Position numbers and translations under genes: made by a program. 64,000 nt of DNA from Nocardioides sp. 1609. Lineage in GTDB: Bacteria > Actinomycetota > Actinomycetes > Propionibacteriales > Nocardioidaceae. The notes below the pieces were generated by a model. The model saw only the letters and a program-made list of their open reading frames with translations, did not search any database and was not told the DNA's origin. Each line of letters starts with the position of its first letter. Within the stretch, counting starts at the first letter, position 1. Location: contig NZ_SPUJ01000007.1 of NCBI RefSeq assembly GCF_004522105.1, positions 1 to 64,000 on the forward strand, in the 5' to 3' direction. Of the stretch, positions 49,945 to 59,122 are shown piece by piece.

Positions 49945-51345
49945 GTGACCCGGTACCTGCAGGACGAGTTCGCCCCCGTCACCGAGGAGGTCACCGCACT
50001 CGACCTCACCGTGACCGGCACCCTGCCGTCGCACCTCGACGGCCGCTACCTGCGGATCGGCCCCAACCCGTCGCAGGACCCCGCCACGCTCGCCGCCGAG
50101 GGCTACCACTGGTTCCTCGGCGAGGGCATGGTCCACGGCGTCCGCCTCGAGGACGGCCAGGCCCGGTGGTACCGCAACCGGTGGGTCCGCCCGAGGGAGG
50201 GCGACTTCGCACCCAACACGAACGTCGTGCAGCACGCCGGGCGCACGATGGCGCTGGTCGAGGCCGGCTCGCCGCCGTACGAGCTGACCGACGAGCTCGA
50301 CACGGTCGGCCGCTGCGGCTTCGCAGGCGACCTCCGCGCGGGCTACACCGCCCACCCGCACGAGGATCCCGAGACCGGCGAGCTGCACGCGATCTCGTAC
50401 TCCTGGACCCGCGGCAACCGGGTCGACTACTCCGTGCTCGACACCACCGGCGCGATCCGCCACCAGGTCGAGATCGAGGTGCACGGCAGCCCGATGATGC
50501 ACGACTGCGCCCTCACCGAGCACCACGTCGTGGTCTACGACCTGCCGGTCACCTTCGACATCGACATGGTGGCCGGGAAGGTGCCCCGCCCGCTCCGGCT
50601 GCCGGCGCGGCTGGCGCTGAACCGCGTCGTCGGCCGCAACCCGGTCTCCGACCGGGTCGTCGAGGCGATGACGCGGGGCCGGGACGTGCCGACCCAGCTG
50701 CCGTACTCCTGGGACGACGACTACCCCGCCCGCATCGGGCTGCTCCCCCGCGACGCCGCCGACGGGTCGGCCGTGCGCTGGTTCGACATCGACCCCTGCT
50801 ACGTCTTCCACACCCTCAACGCCTTCGAGGTCCCCGAGACCGGCGAGGTGGTGATCGACGCCGTCCGTCACGACCGGATGTTCGCGACCCGGTTCGACGG
50901 GCCGGACGAGGGGCCGGCCTCGCTCGTGCGCTTCACCCTCGACCTCGCCTCCGGCAAGGCCCGCGAGCACCGCTTCGACGAGCACTCCCAGGAGTTCCCG
51001 CGCCACGACGAGCGGCTCACCGGGCGGCGGCACCGCTACGGCTACACGGTCGGGTTCACCGACGGCCGGCTGGGCGACGCCGTCCTCAAGCACGACACGG
51101 TCACCGGCACCACCCGGGAGCGGCGGCTGGGCGCCGGCCGGCTCGCCGGCGAGATGACGTTCGTGCCGTCCTCGGCCGACGCGCCCGAGGACGACGGCGT
51201 CCTGATGGGCTACGTGCACGACCTGGCCCGCGGGCTCAGCGACCTGGTGGTGCTCGACGCCGGCACGCTCGAGGACGTCGCCACCGTGCACCTGCCCGGC
51301 CGGGTGCCGGCCGGCTTCCACGGCAGCTGGGCACCGACGGCCTAG
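49945..51345 (+). CDS. Carotenoid oxygenase family protein
   Basis: 466 residues, a seven-bladed beta-propeller dioxygenase. Family blocks are GRYLRIGPNPSQDP at the start, WFLGEGMVHGVRLEDG, the iron-ligand histidines around AHPHEDPETGEL, MMHDCALTEHHVVVYDLPV and CYVFHTLNAFE, and the final GRVPAGFHGSWAP. These enzymes cleave carotenoids, apocarotenoids or stilbenes with molecular oxygen. No carotenoid biosynthesis gene is in the window. It is controlled by the adjacent TetR regulator, by inference. Only 2 nt separate its stop from the convergent dimethylargininase gene. Confidence 0.9.
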   Translation: MTRYLQDEFAPVTEEVTALDLTVTGTLPSHLDGRYLRIGPNPSQDPATLAAEGYHWFLGEGMVHGVRLEDGQARWYRNRWVRPREGDFAPNTNVVQHAGRTMALVEAGSPPYELTDELDTVGRCGFAGDLRAGYTAHPHEDPETGELHAISYSWTRGNRVDYSVLDTTGAIRHQVEIEVHGSPMMHDCALTEHHVVVYDLPVTFDIDMVAGKVPRPLRLPARLALNRVVGRNPVSDRVVEAMTRGRDVPTQLPYSWDDDYPARIGLLPRDAADGSAVRWFDIDPCYVFHTLNAFEVPETGEVVIDAVRHDRMFATRFDGPDEGPASLVRFTLDLASGKAREHRFDEHSQEFPRHDERLTGRRHRYGYTVGFTDGRLGDAVLKHDTVTGTTRERRLGAGRLAGEMTFVPSSADAPEDDGVLMGYVHDLARGLSDLVVLDAGTLEDVATVHLPGRVPAGFHGSWAPTA

Positions 51346-51347
51346 GA

Positions 51348-52250
51348 CTACTCCGGCGGGAGGACGACCTCGCCGCCGGGGACCAGCGGCAGGTCGCGGC
51401 CGAGGGTGATGTCGACGGGGTTGGTCAGGCAGCGGACGGAGCCGCCGCCCTTGTGGAACTCCGAGACGTCGACGACGACGACCTCGAAGCCCCACTCCTC
51501 GAGCCTGGCCCGCACCCGGTCCGGGCACGCCGGCATGACGACCGTGCGCCCCACGACCACGGAGTTGGCGCAGAACGTCGTCAGCGCCTCCTGCTCGGTG
51601 AGCACGAGGGGCTCGGGCACGAGGTCGAGCAGGGCCGCGGCCGAGGCGTCGTCGAGCGCGGCGGGGCAGACCAGCGCCCGGCGGTCGTCGAGCGGGCAGA
51701 AGGCCAGGTCGAGGTGGTACATGCCGGGGTGGGTGATCCGCAGGCCCCGGACCCGGACGCCGAGGTCGGTGGCCAAGTGCTTGAGGGCCAGCTCCTCGGT
51801 GCGGGGGCCGTAGCCGACCACCAGCGCGTCGCCGAAGGCGAACGCGTCGCCGGCCTCGAGGTGCGCGCCGACGCCGTCGCGGCCGACGTAGGACGTCGTG
51901 GAGCCGTGCTCGGCGAACCAGGCCTGCGCGGAGCGGGTCTCCATCCGCCGCTGCGGGTAGCGCATGTGCGACATCACCACGTGGGGCGCCGGCCCGTCGG
52001 GGCCGGGACGGACCACGCCGAGGCCAAGGTTCATCGCGTAGACCATGTCGGGGGCGTCAGACCGCTGCGGCAGCACGTCGACGACCGCACCGAGACCACG
52101 CAGGGTCCCGACCATGTCGTGCCACTGGCGCCACGCCAGTGGCGCGTCGGGCTGGACGTCGGTATCCATGAACGGGTTGATGGCGTAGTCGATCCTGAAG
52201 TGGGTCGGCTCGACGGCCACGTAGTGGCGACCCCAGTCCAGCTCGCTCAT
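51348..52250 (-). CDS. Dimethylargininase (DDAH)-like guanidino-modifying hydrolase
   Basis: 300 residues, a pentein fold of the guanidine-modifying superfamily. The active site residues are visible as His in MYHLDLAFCPL and the nucleophile Cys274 in KGGGSVRCLTNPVD. FRIDYAINPFMDT at the N-terminus is typical of DDAH and ornithine/arginine deiminase relatives. It hydrolyses N-methylated arginine or a related guanidine compound. ATG at 52250. A FadR-type operator lies 27 nt upstream, so the GntR gene on the other side probably controls it. Confidence 0.88.
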   Translation of the reverse strand: MSELDWGRHYVAVEPTHFRIDYAINPFMDTDVQPDAPLAWRQWHDMVGTLRGLGAVVDVLPQRSDAPDMVYAMNLGLGVVRPGPDGPAPHVVMSHMRYPQRRMETRSAQAWFAEHGSTTSYVGRDGVGAHLEAGDAFAFGDALVVGYGPRTEELALKHLATDLGVRVRGLRITHPGMYHLDLAFCPLDDRRALVCPAALDDASAAALLDLVPEPLVLTEQEALTTFCANSVVVGRTVVMPACPDRVRARLEEWGFEVVVVDVSEFHKGGGSVRCLTNPVDITLGRDLPLVPGGEVVLPPE

Positions 52251-52276
52251 CGACACTCCCTCACGTTCGCCCGCGA

Positions 52277-52295
52277 TTGTCAGACAATCTGACAA
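52277..52295. promoter_or_regulatory. FadR-type GntR operator
   Basis: TTGTCAGA-CAA-TCTGACAA is a perfect 19-bp palindrome. Its left half reads TTGTCAGACAA, which fits the TNGTNNNACNA operator consensus of the FadR/FCD subfamily of GntR regulators. It lies 27 nt upstream of the dimethylargininase-like gene and 79 nt upstream of the GntR gene, so it should control the first and perhaps the second. Confidence 0.75.
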
Positions 52296-52373
52296 CACCA
52301 TGGTGACGCACGAACGCCCCGCAGACAAGCCGTCGACACCGCACGGCCGTCCCGACCCGGCATGATGGGCGCC

Positions 52374-53060
52374 ATGAGCACCGCTGCCGGCCCCGTCGGG
52401 CCGTTCGCGACGCTCCACGTCGAGCACACCTCGACCGTCGACCGCGCCGCCGAGGAGCTGCGCCGGGCGATCTTCGAGGGCGACATCGAGAGCGGGACGG
52501 CGCTGCGCGAGGTGGCCCTGGCCGAGTCGCTCGGTGTCTCCCGCCCGACGATCCGCGAGGCGCTCGGCACCCTGGTCGCCGAGGGGCTCGCCACCCGCGA
52601 GCCGCACCGCGGTGTGCACGTCTCGACCCCGGAGGCCGGCTCGGTGCGCGACGTCTGCCGCGCGCGCTGGGTGCTGGAGGGCGCCGGCGTCGCGCGCTGG
52701 CTCGACGCCTCCGAGGAGGCCCGCGACCACGTCCGCACGTCGCTGCGGACCTACACCGACGCCGTCCGCGCCGAGGGCACCTACCAGTCGCTCAACGCGC
52801 TCCACCTCGCCTTCCACGTCTCGCTCGTCGGCCTCGCGGGCAGCCCGCGCCTGGTGGCGATGGCCGAGAACCTCGTCGTCGAGCTCAAGCTCGCGCTGGC
52901 CCAGGTCGAGCGGATCGCCCGCAACGCCCACGACCAGGCCGACTCCCACGTGGCGCTGGTCCGCCTCCTGGAGCACGACGACGTCGACGGCGCCCTCGCC
53001 TTCCTCCGGGCGCACCTCGACGACGCCGAGCACGAGATCATCGAGGCGCTCCGGCTCTGA
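52374..53060 (+). CDS. GntR family regulator (FadR/FCD subfamily)
   Basis: 228 residues. N-terminal winged helix at about 20-85 (DRAAEELRRAIFEGDIESGTALRE, then LGVSRPTIREALGTLVAEGLATREPHRG). The C-terminal FCD domain is helical, with metal-binding His candidates in ALHLAFHVSLVGLAG and DQADSHVALVRLLEHDD. ATG at 52374 used; an ATG at 52362 is possible. It is divergent from the dimethylargininase-like gene, with the palindrome TTGTCAGA/TCTGACAA between them. Confidence 0.9.
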   Translation: MSTAAGPVGPFATLHVEHTSTVDRAAEELRRAIFEGDIESGTALREVALAESLGVSRPTIREALGTLVAEGLATREPHRGVHVSTPEAGSVRDVCRARWVLEGAGVARWLDASEEARDHVRTSLRTYTDAVRAEGTYQSLNALHLAFHVSLVGLAGSPRLVAMAENLVVELKLALAQVERIARNAHDQADSHVALVRLLEHDDVDGALAFLRAHLDDAEHEIIEALRL

Positions 53061-53138
53061 GGCGCTGCCGACCTCACGACCACCGACCGGCGCCAGATCT
53101 GCCGACGGGCCCACCGCCCGACCTGCCAGACTCGTCCC

Positions 53139-53540
53139 ATGCGGATCCTCCTCAGGCTGGTCACGACGGCACTCGGCGTGGCGGCGGCCGCCTGGTTCTT
53201 CGACGGCATCGCCTTCACCGGCGGGCCGAAGCAGGGCTGGGCCGAGGTCGAGCACAACCTCGTCCCGCTGCTGCTCGTCGCGGCGATCCTCGGCATCATC
53301 ACGTCGTTCGTGAAGCCCCTGCTGACGTTCCTGTCGATCCCGCTGATCATCCTCACGCTGGGCCTGTTCCTGCTGGTCATCAATGCCGCCGTGCTGATGC
53401 TCACCGGCGCGCTGGCCGACGGGCTGGGCATCCCGTTCCGGGTCGACGGCTTCTGGACCGCGGTCGGCGGCGCGATCGTCATCACGCTGGTCACCTGGGT
53501 GGTCGACGGCGCGTTCGGCGAGCCCGACGACAGGCGATGA
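53139..53540 (+). CDS. Phage holin family / YvlD-like membrane protein
   Basis: 133 residues with four hydrophobic segments (LRLVTTALGVAAAAWFFDG, LVPLLLVAAILGIITSFVKPLL, PLIILTLGLFLLVINAAVLMLT, AVGGAIVITLVTWVVDG). The LGLFLLVINAAVLML stretch is characteristic of the holin superfamily IV-like (Mycobact_4TMS/YvlD) group, which occurs outside phages. Function unknown. Its stop overlaps the next gene by 4 nt (ATGA, 53537-53540). Confidence 0.85.
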   Translation: MRILLRLVTTALGVAAAAWFFDGIAFTGGPKQGWAEVEHNLVPLLLVAAILGIITSFVKPLLTFLSIPLIILTLGLFLLVINAAVLMLTGALADGLGIPFRVDGFWTAVGGAIVITLVTWVVDGAFGEPDDRR

Positions 53541-54064
53541 GCCTGCCCGCGCCCCGCGAGGCCGGCCGCTACCGCATCGGCCTCGTCTGCCTCGGCAACA
53601 TCTGCCGCTCGCCGATGGCGCACGTCGTGCTCGACGCGAAGGTCGCGGCCGCCGGGCTCGCCGACGTCGTCACGGTCGCCAGCAGTGGCACCGGCGGCTG
53701 GCACGTCGGCAACCCGATGGACCCCCGGGCGGCCGCCACCCTCGCCGCCGCCGGCTACGACGGGAGCGACCACCGGGCGCGGCAGCTCGCCGCGACCTGG
53801 CGCGACGACCACGACCTGCTGCTGGCGATGGACGCGGCCAACCTGGCCGACATCGGCGGCGGCCCTGGCGACCCCGGCGGTACCGGCGGCCCGGGCGGTA
53901 CCGACCGGGTGCGGCTGTTCCGGTCGTTCGACCCCGAGGATCGCGGCGCCGACGTCCCGGACCCGTACTACGGTGGGGACCGCGGATTCCAGGAGGTGCT
54001 GGCGATGGTCGAACGCTGCGGTGACGCGATCGTCTCCGACCTCGTCACGTCGCTGGGCCGATGA
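53537..54064 (+). CDS. Low molecular weight protein-tyrosine phosphatase
   Basis: 175 residues. The P-loop is VCLGNICRSP with nucleophile Cys18 and Arg24 (CX5R). The general acid Asp is in DVPDPYYGG. A Gly-rich insertion between about 110 and 125 (DIGGGPGDPGGTGGPGG) is longer than usual. In Actinobacteria such enzymes dephosphorylate tyrosine kinases or secreted effectors. It overlaps 4 nt with both neighbours, so the three genes form a tight operon. Confidence 0.92.
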   Translation: MSLPAPREAGRYRIGLVCLGNICRSPMAHVVLDAKVAAAGLADVVTVASSGTGGWHVGNPMDPRAAATLAAAGYDGSDHRARQLAATWRDDHDLLLAMDAANLADIGGGPGDPGGTGGPGGTDRVRLFRSFDPEDRGADVPDPYYGGDRGFQEVLAMVERCGDAIVSDLVTSLGR

Positions 54065-54921
54065 CGCGGCAGCCCGGGCTCGCGCGCCGCGCCGAGGCCC
54101 TGCTGGACGCCGCGGTGGTCTCGACGGCCCCGGTGGCCGGCGGTGACGTCGCGACCGCCACCAAGCTCCGCCTCAGCAACGGCTCCACCGCGCTGATGAA
54201 GACGCTGTCGCAGGCCCCGGCGGGGTTCTTCGAGCAGGAGGCGCACGGGCTGCGCTGGCTCGCCGAGGTGCCCGGCGGCGTCCACGTGCCCGACGTGCTC
54301 GCCGTCGACGCCGACTGCCTGATCCTCGCCTGGGTCGAGCCGGGCCGCCCCACCGCCGACGACGCCGCGGCGTTCGGACGCCGGCTCGCCGCGACCCACG
54401 CCGCCGGCGCCCCGGCGCACGGCGCCGACCACGACGGCTTCATCGGGCGGCTGCCGCTCCCGCACCGCACGGCGTCCACGTGGGCGGAGTTCTACGCCGT
54501 CCGCCGGCTCCTCCCCTACGCCAAGCTCGCCCGCGACCGCGGCGCCCTCACCGCCGACGACGCCGCGGCGGTCGAGGCCGTCGTCCGGCGCCTGCCGGCG
54601 CTGGTGCCCGAGGAGCCGCCGGCCCGGCTGCACGGCGACCTCTGGAACGGCAACGTGCTCTGGGGTCTCGAGGGGCGGGCGTCGGTCATCGACCCCGCCG
54701 CGCACGGCGGCCACCGCGAGGTCGACCTCGCCATGCTCGCCCTCTTCGGCCTCCAGAACCTCCCGCGCGTCCTCGACGGCTACCAGGAGGTCGCCCCGCT
54801 CGCCGCCGGCTGGGAGGACCGGGTCGGCCTCTTCCAGCTCTTCCCGCTGCTCGTCCACGCCTGCCTCTTCGGCGGCGGGTACGGCGCCCGCGCGGCGGCG
54901 CTGGCACGCTCCTACGCCTGA
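54061..54921 (+). CDS. Fructosamine kinase family protein
   Basis: 286 residues with the APH/fructosamine-3-kinase fold: [16 protein letters not shown] as the ATP-binding strand and Lys, [12 protein letters not shown] as the catalytic loop (Asp in HGD), and [22 protein letters not shown] as the metal-binding DPA. The family phosphorylates fructosamine or ribulosamine adducts to repair glycated proteins. Last gene of the holin-like/phosphatase operon (ATGA overlap). Confidence 0.9.
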   Translation: MTRQPGLARRAEALLDAAVVSTAPVAGGDVATATKLRLSNGSTALMKTLSQAPAGFFEQEAHGLRWLAEVPGGVHVPDVLAVDADCLILAWVEPGRPTADDAAAFGRRLAATHAAGAPAHGADHDGFIGRLPLPHRTASTWAEFYAVRRLLPYAKLARDRGALTADDAAAVEAVVRRLPALVPEEPPARLHGDLWNGNVLWGLEGRASVIDPAAHGGHREVDLAMLALFGLQNLPRVLDGYQEVAPLAAGWEDRVGLFQLFPLLVHACLFGGGYGARAAALARSYA

Positions 54922-54961
54922 CTCTCAGACGCCGTTCAGGGCGCCGTGCCACAGTGTCGCT

Positions 54962-55660
54962 GTGTCTGCACCGTCCAAGCCGCGCGTGCTCGTCGTCGAC
55001 GACGACAAGGCGGTCCGCGAGTCCCTGCGCCGTTCCCTAGAGTTCAACGGCTACGACGTCCACCTCGCCTCCGACGGCGCCGAGGCGCTCGCCGGGATCG
55101 GCGCGCTCGCTCCCGACGTCGTCGTGATGGACGTGATGATGCCGCGGCTCGACGGGCTCGAGGCCACCCGCGCCCTCCGCACCGCGGGCAACGACGTCCC
55201 GATCATCGTGCTCACCGCGCGCGACGCCGTCGGCGACCGCGTCGAGGGTCTCGACGCCGGCGCCGACGACTACCTCGCCAAGCCGTTCGCGCTGCCCGAG
55301 CTGCTCGCCCGGCTGCGCGCGCTGCTGCGCCGTGCCGTCCCGGTCGAGGGCGACGTCGAGGAGTCGCTGGTCTTCTCCGACCTCACCATGAACCTGGCCA
55401 CCCGCGAGGTCCGCCGCGGCGACAGGGCGATCGACCTGACCCGCACCGAGTTCACCCTGCTGGAGCTGTTCCTGCGCCGGCCGCGCCGGGTGCTCGACCG
55501 CTCGTTCATCCTCGAGGAGGTCTGGGGCTACGACTTCCCCACGACGGCCAACTCGCTCGAGGTCTACGTCGGCTACCTGCGGCGCAAGACCGAGGCCGGC
55601 GAGGAGCCGCGCCTGCTGCACACCGTGCGAGGGGTCGGCTACGTGCTGAAGGAGTCGTGA
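54962..55660 (+). CDS. OmpR/PhoB-family response regulator (MprA-like)
   Basis: 232 residues. Receiver domain 7-120 with acid pocket DDD near residue 14, phosphoacceptor Asp57 ([12 protein letters not shown]) and Lys107 (LAKPF). A winged-helix DNA-binding domain follows at about 135-230 ([38 protein letters not shown]). GTG at 54962; a CACAG/CTGTG inverted repeat at 54950-54964 overlaps the start codon. It pairs with the kinase encoded 5 nt downstream. The protein most resembles mycobacterial MprA. Confidence 0.93.
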   Translation: MSAPSKPRVLVVDDDKAVRESLRRSLEFNGYDVHLASDGAEALAGIGALAPDVVVMDVMMPRLDGLEATRALRTAGNDVPIIVLTARDAVGDRVEGLDAGADDYLAKPFALPELLARLRALLRRAVPVEGDVEESLVFSDLTMNLATREVRRGDRAIDLTRTEFTLLELFLRRPRRVLDRSFILEEVWGYDFPTTANSLEVYVGYLRRKTEAGEEPRLLHTVRGVGYVLKES

Positions 55661-55664
55661 CCGC

Positions 55665-57101
55665 GTGAGCACGACGCCGGACGGCGAGCCGGAGGCCTCA
55701 CCCGCCGACGCGTTCCCGGCCCCCGAGGCGCGGTGGCACTACCGGCGCTCGCTCGCCAGCCGCGTGACGCTGCTGACCACGATCGCGGTCGGGATCGCGG
55801 TCGCGGTGCTGTCGGCCGGCGTCTACATCACCGCGCGGATCCAGCTGCAGTCGCAGCTCGACGACTCCCTGGAGGACCGCGCCCACGCGACCGCCAAGGA
55901 GTTCCGCAACAGCGGCAACATCTCGCTGCCGAAGTACCTCGCGAACGCCTCGGACGTCCAGCTGTACCGGGTCGCCGCCGGCGACGGCGGCACCGGACCG
56001 CCGCTCAACGAGACCGACCTCCCGCTCAAGGCCGGTGACCCCGAGATCGCGGTCGCGGCCGGCGAGCTCGACCTGAGCGTGCGCACCCTGGTCGTCAACG
56101 GCGAGGAGCGGCGGGTCGTCGCGGTCCCGATCGTGGAGGGCGAGGCGCTCGTCATCACCGAGTCGCTCGACGACCAGCGGGAGGTGCTGGCGCGCCTCGG
56201 CGGGGTCAGCCTGCTCTTCGGCCTGCTCGGCGTCCTCGGCGCCGGCATCGCCGGGTGGGGCGTCGCGCGCAACGGCCTGCGACCGGTCCGCCGGCTCACG
56301 ACCGCCGTCGAGCAGATCGCCCGCACCGAGGAGCTCGACCCCCTGCCCGTGGAGGGCGCCGACGAGGTGGCCCGCCTGGCGACGGCGTTCAACGCGATGC
56401 TGGTCTCGCTGTCGGCGTCCCGCGACCGCCAGCGCCGGCTCGTGACCGACGCCGGGCACGAGCTGCGCACCCCGCTCACGTCGCTGCGCACGAACGTCGA
56501 CCTCCTCACCCAGGCCGACCACGACCAGAAGGCGATCGACCCGCAGGCCCGCGTCGAGCTCCTCGACGACATCCGCGCGCAGATCGACGAGCTCACCACG
56601 CTCATCGGCGACCTCACCGAGCTGGCCCGCGACGAGCCGCTCGCGCCGGTGGTCGGCGAGATCGACCTCAGCGAGGTCGTCGAGATGGCCGCCGCCCGGG
56701 TCCGGCGGCGCGCGATCGACGTGACCTTCGACGTCGTCACCGACCGCTGGTACGTGGTCGGCGAGGCCGGCTCGCTGGAGCGGGCCGTCACCAACCTGCT
56801 CGACAACGCCGCGAAGTGGAGCCCGTCGGGCGGGCGGATCACGGTGCGGCTGGGGGCCGGCGACGGCGTCGGCGTCCTCACCGTCGACGACCAGGGCCCC
56901 GGCATCCCCGAGGACCAGCGCGAGAAGGTCTTCGACCGGTTCTGGCGCACCGAGGAGTCCCGCTCGATGCCCGGCTCCGGGCTCGGGCTGTCGATCGTGC
57001 GCCAGGTCGTCGAGCGACACTCCGGGTCGGTCACGGCGACCGAGTCCCCCGGCGGGGGTGCGAGGCTGGTCCTCGTGCTCCCTGGACGACCCGATGCGTA
57101 G
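55665..57101 (+). CDS. Sensor histidine kinase (MprB-like)
   Basis: 478 residues. Transmembrane helices at about 33-55 and 177-198 bracket a periplasmic sensor domain of roughly 120 residues. HAMP follows, then the dimerisation helix with phosphoacceptor His265 (DAGHELRTPLTSLRTNV) and the HATPase domain: N box NLLDNAAKWSP, G1 DDQGPGIPED, F/G2 FDRFWR, GSGLGLSIV. GTG at 55665 lies 5 nt after the response regulator. The 3' end overlaps the lipoprotein gene by 8 nt. Confidence 0.92.
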   Translation: MSTTPDGEPEASPADAFPAPEARWHYRRSLASRVTLLTTIAVGIAVAVLSAGVYITARIQLQSQLDDSLEDRAHATAKEFRNSGNISLPKYLANASDVQLYRVAAGDGGTGPPLNETDLPLKAGDPEIAVAAGELDLSVRTLVVNGEERRVVAVPIVEGEALVITESLDDQREVLARLGGVSLLFGLLGVLGAGIAGWGVARNGLRPVRRLTTAVEQIARTEELDPLPVEGADEVARLATAFNAMLVSLSASRDRQRRLVTDAGHELRTPLTSLRTNVDLLTQADHDQKAIDPQARVELLDDIRAQIDELTTLIGDLTELARDEPLAPVVGEIDLSEVVEMAAARVRRRAIDVTFDVVTDRWYVVGEAGSLERAVTNLLDNAAKWSPSGGRITVRLGAGDGVGVLTVDDQGPGIPEDQREKVFDRFWRTEESRSMPGSGLGLSIVRQVVERHSGSVTATESPGGGARLVLVLPGRPDA

Positions 57102-57660
57102 CCGCCCGATCGCCGCCGCGGCCGGCCTGCTCGCGCTCACGGCCGCGCTGGCCGCCTGCTCCGGCGACGACGAGCCCGCCGGTCCCCGGCCGACGATGCC
57201 GACCGAGGCCCCCGCCCTCTGGAACCCCTGCGACGGCCTCGACACCGCCGCGGTCTCGACCGCGTTCGGCGCCACCTTCGACACCCGCACCGGCACCGCC
57301 GAGTCGCCCCTGTGCTCGTTCACGCCGCAGGAGGACGGCGGCCCGGCGATGGACGTCAACTACCAGCTCTTCGCCGGCTCCCTCGACGACCTGATGAAGA
57401 CCTTCGGCGTGCTGGCCGAAGGTGCGACGACCGAGGTGACCACGCCCGAGGTGCCCGACGCCGACGACGTCCGGCTGATCGTCGACGTCACCGCCGACGA
57501 CACCCTCGCCGTCACGGCGTTCGTGCAGACCGGCGACCTGGTCCAGGTCGTCAACGCCCTCGACCCGTCGCCGTTCGACCGCGCCGCCGTCGTCCGCGGG
57601 GTGCGCACGGTGATGGCCGGGCTGGCCACGCACGCCGCCGAGTCCGACCTCACCGGCTGA
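57094..57660 (+). CDS. Lipoprotein downstream of the two-component system
   Basis: 188 residues. A lipobox ends in ALAACSG near residue 21. The mature domain has NPCDGLDTAAVSTAFGA and PLCSFTP (two cysteines, likely a disulfide) and a fold that could be DUF3558-like, as in other actinobacterial lipoproteins. ATG at 57094 overlaps the kinase end by 8 nt (ends at 57101), so the lipoprotein is coupled to the kinase and could be its ligand-binding partner or a regulated output. Confidence 0.75.
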   Translation: MRSRPIAAAAGLLALTAALAACSGDDEPAGPRPTMPTEAPALWNPCDGLDTAAVSTAFGATFDTRTGTAESPLCSFTPQEDGGPAMDVNYQLFAGSLDDLMKTFGVLAEGATTEVTTPEVPDADDVRLIVDVTADDTLAVTAFVQTGDLVQVVNALDPSPFDRAAVVRGVRTVMAGLATHAAESDLTG

Positions 57661-57707
57661 GCGCCGAGCGGCCCGCGGGCAGAGCCCTCGGCCGGGCCCC
57701 GGGCGGG

Positions 57708-57791
57708 TTCACCGGGCGTGCTTCACCGGGCGTGCATCACCGGGCGTGCCTCACCGGGCGTGCATCACCGGGCGTGGTTCACCGGGCGGCC
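57708..57791. repeat. Six-copy 14-bp tandem repeat
   Basis: Unit TTCACCGGGCGTGC, with A or C in the first position in some copies, at 57708, 57722, 57736, 57750, 57764 and 57778. The array sits between the convergent lipoprotein and PabB-like genes. The last copy runs across the stop codon of the PabB-like gene (57779-57781). Confidence 0.85.
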
Positions 57792-59122
57792 TGGTCGAGC
57801 GCGCGCAGCAGCCGTTCCGCCTTCAGCTGCGCCTCGGCCCACTCGCCGTCCGGCTCGGACAGCACGGTGATCCCGCCGCCGGTGCCGAGCGTGTAGCGGC
57901 CGTCGCCGGCGGTCACCAGGCTGCGGATGACGACGCCGAGGTCGGCGCGACCGTCGGCCGAGACCCAGCCGAACGCGCCGGCGTACGGACCGCGGGGCGT
58001 CGCCTCGACCTCCTCGATCACCTGCATCGTGCGCAGCTTCGGCGCCCCGGTCATCGACCCGGCCGGGAACAGCGCGCGGAGCGCGGCCATCGTCGAGACG
58101 TCGTCGCGGAGCCGGCCGCGGACCGTCGAGACGAGCTGGTGCACCGTCTCGTAGGACTCCACCGCCATCAGCGCCGGCACCGTGACCGTCCCGACCTCGC
58201 AGACCTGGGCCAGGTCGTTGCGCAGCAGGTCGACGATCATCAGGTTCTCGGCGCGGTACCTCGGGTGCGTCGTGAGCTCGTCGCGCAGCGCGTCGTCCTC
58301 CTCGGCCGTCGCGCCGCGGGGGGTGGTGCCCTTGATCGGCTTCGTCTCGAGCACCCGGTCGGCGCTCACCAGGGCGTACCGCTCCGGGCTCGACGCCAGC
58401 AGCCACGCCCGCGCCCGCGGCACGTCGTGCTGGAGGAACCCGGCGTACGGCGCGGGGTTGAGCGCGCGGAGCCGCAGGTAGGTCGCCGCCGGGCCCGCCG
58501 GCGCCGCCGGCCCGGCGCGCTCGAGCCGGTGGGTCAGGTTGACCTCGTAGGTGTTCCCGGCGTGGAGGTGCTCCTGGACGCGGTCGAACGCGGCGGCGTA
58601 GGCGGCGGGTGGGGAGTCGGGGTCCCCCGTGGACCGGGGGCTCCCGGCGTTCCCGGGCACGTCGCCGCCCCGGGACGGCCGGACCTCGCCGGGCGGGTGG
58701 TCGTACATCCGCACGTGCGAGGGCCGCATCCACACCGCGTCGGGCAGCGTGGGATCGGGCGGGGCCGGGAGGTCGGGGCGGGCGGCGTACCCGAGGTAGC
58801 CGAACCACTGGCCCTCCCCCGTCGCCAGCTCGGCCTCGAGCACCGCGAAGACGTCGTCGCCGACGACCGTGCCGACCAGCGCGCCGCCTGCGTCGCCGGC
58901 GACCCAGCGGGTCACCTCGCGCCGGGCCGCGGAGTAGGTGAGGGACACGTCGTCGTCGTCCAGCCAGCCGAGGACCGACCGCCGTCCGGACCACTCGCGC
59001 GCGCCGCCGCCGTCGAGCCAGAAGCAGCGCGGGTGCGTGGCGGCGACCGCGGCGAAGGCGGCCGCCACGTCCGCCGGGTCGAGCACGTCGTCCGCGCCGC
59101 GCGGGGAGCCCGCGTCGCTCAT
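57779..59122 (-). CDS. pabB: Anthranilate/aminodeoxychorismate synthase component I (PabB-like)
   Basis: 447 residues with the chorismate-utilising fold. Blocks are GNTYEVNLTHRLER, then LETKPIKGTTPRG, NLMIVDLLRNDLAQVCEVGTV and GSMTGAPKLRTMQVIEEVE, which bind chorismate and Mg. The PIKGT motif is shared by PabB and many TrpE. It overlaps the amidotransferase gene by ATGA, so the two form a complex. No trp or fol genes flank them, so PabAB (folate) is my preferred reading; a TrpE role is possible. Middle linker is Gly/Pro-rich (RGGDVPGNAG). Confidence 0.8.
   Translation of the reverse strand: MSDAGSPRGADDVLDPADVAAAFAAVAATHPRCFWLDGGGAREWSGRRSVLGWLDDDDVSLTYSAARREVTRWVAGDAGGALVGTVVGDDVFAVLEAELATGEGQWFGYLGYAARPDLPAPPDPTLPDAVWMRPSHVRMYDHPPGEVRPSRGGDVPGNAGSPRSTGDPDSPPAAYAAAFDRVQEHLHAGNTYEVNLTHRLERAGPAAPAGPAATYLRLRALNPAPYAGFLQHDVPRARAWLLASSPERYALVSADRVLETKPIKGTTPRGATAEEDDALRDELTTHPRYRAENLMIVDLLRNDLAQVCEVGTVTVPALMAVESYETVHQLVSTVRGRLRDDVSTMAALRALFPAGSMTGAPKLRTMQVIEEVEATPRGPYAGAFGWVSADGRADLGVVIRSLVTAGDGRYTLGTGGGITVLSEPDGEWAEAQLKAERLLRALDQAAR

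Noticed and set aside
53139-53540. Prophage, suggested by a holin-family protein
   Set aside because: This YvlD-like membrane family is common in chromosomes without phages. No endolysin, capsid or integrase gene is nearby.
57708-57791. CRISPR or origin iterons at the 14-bp tandem repeat
   Set aside because: Units are contiguous without spacers, and no replication or partition gene is near.
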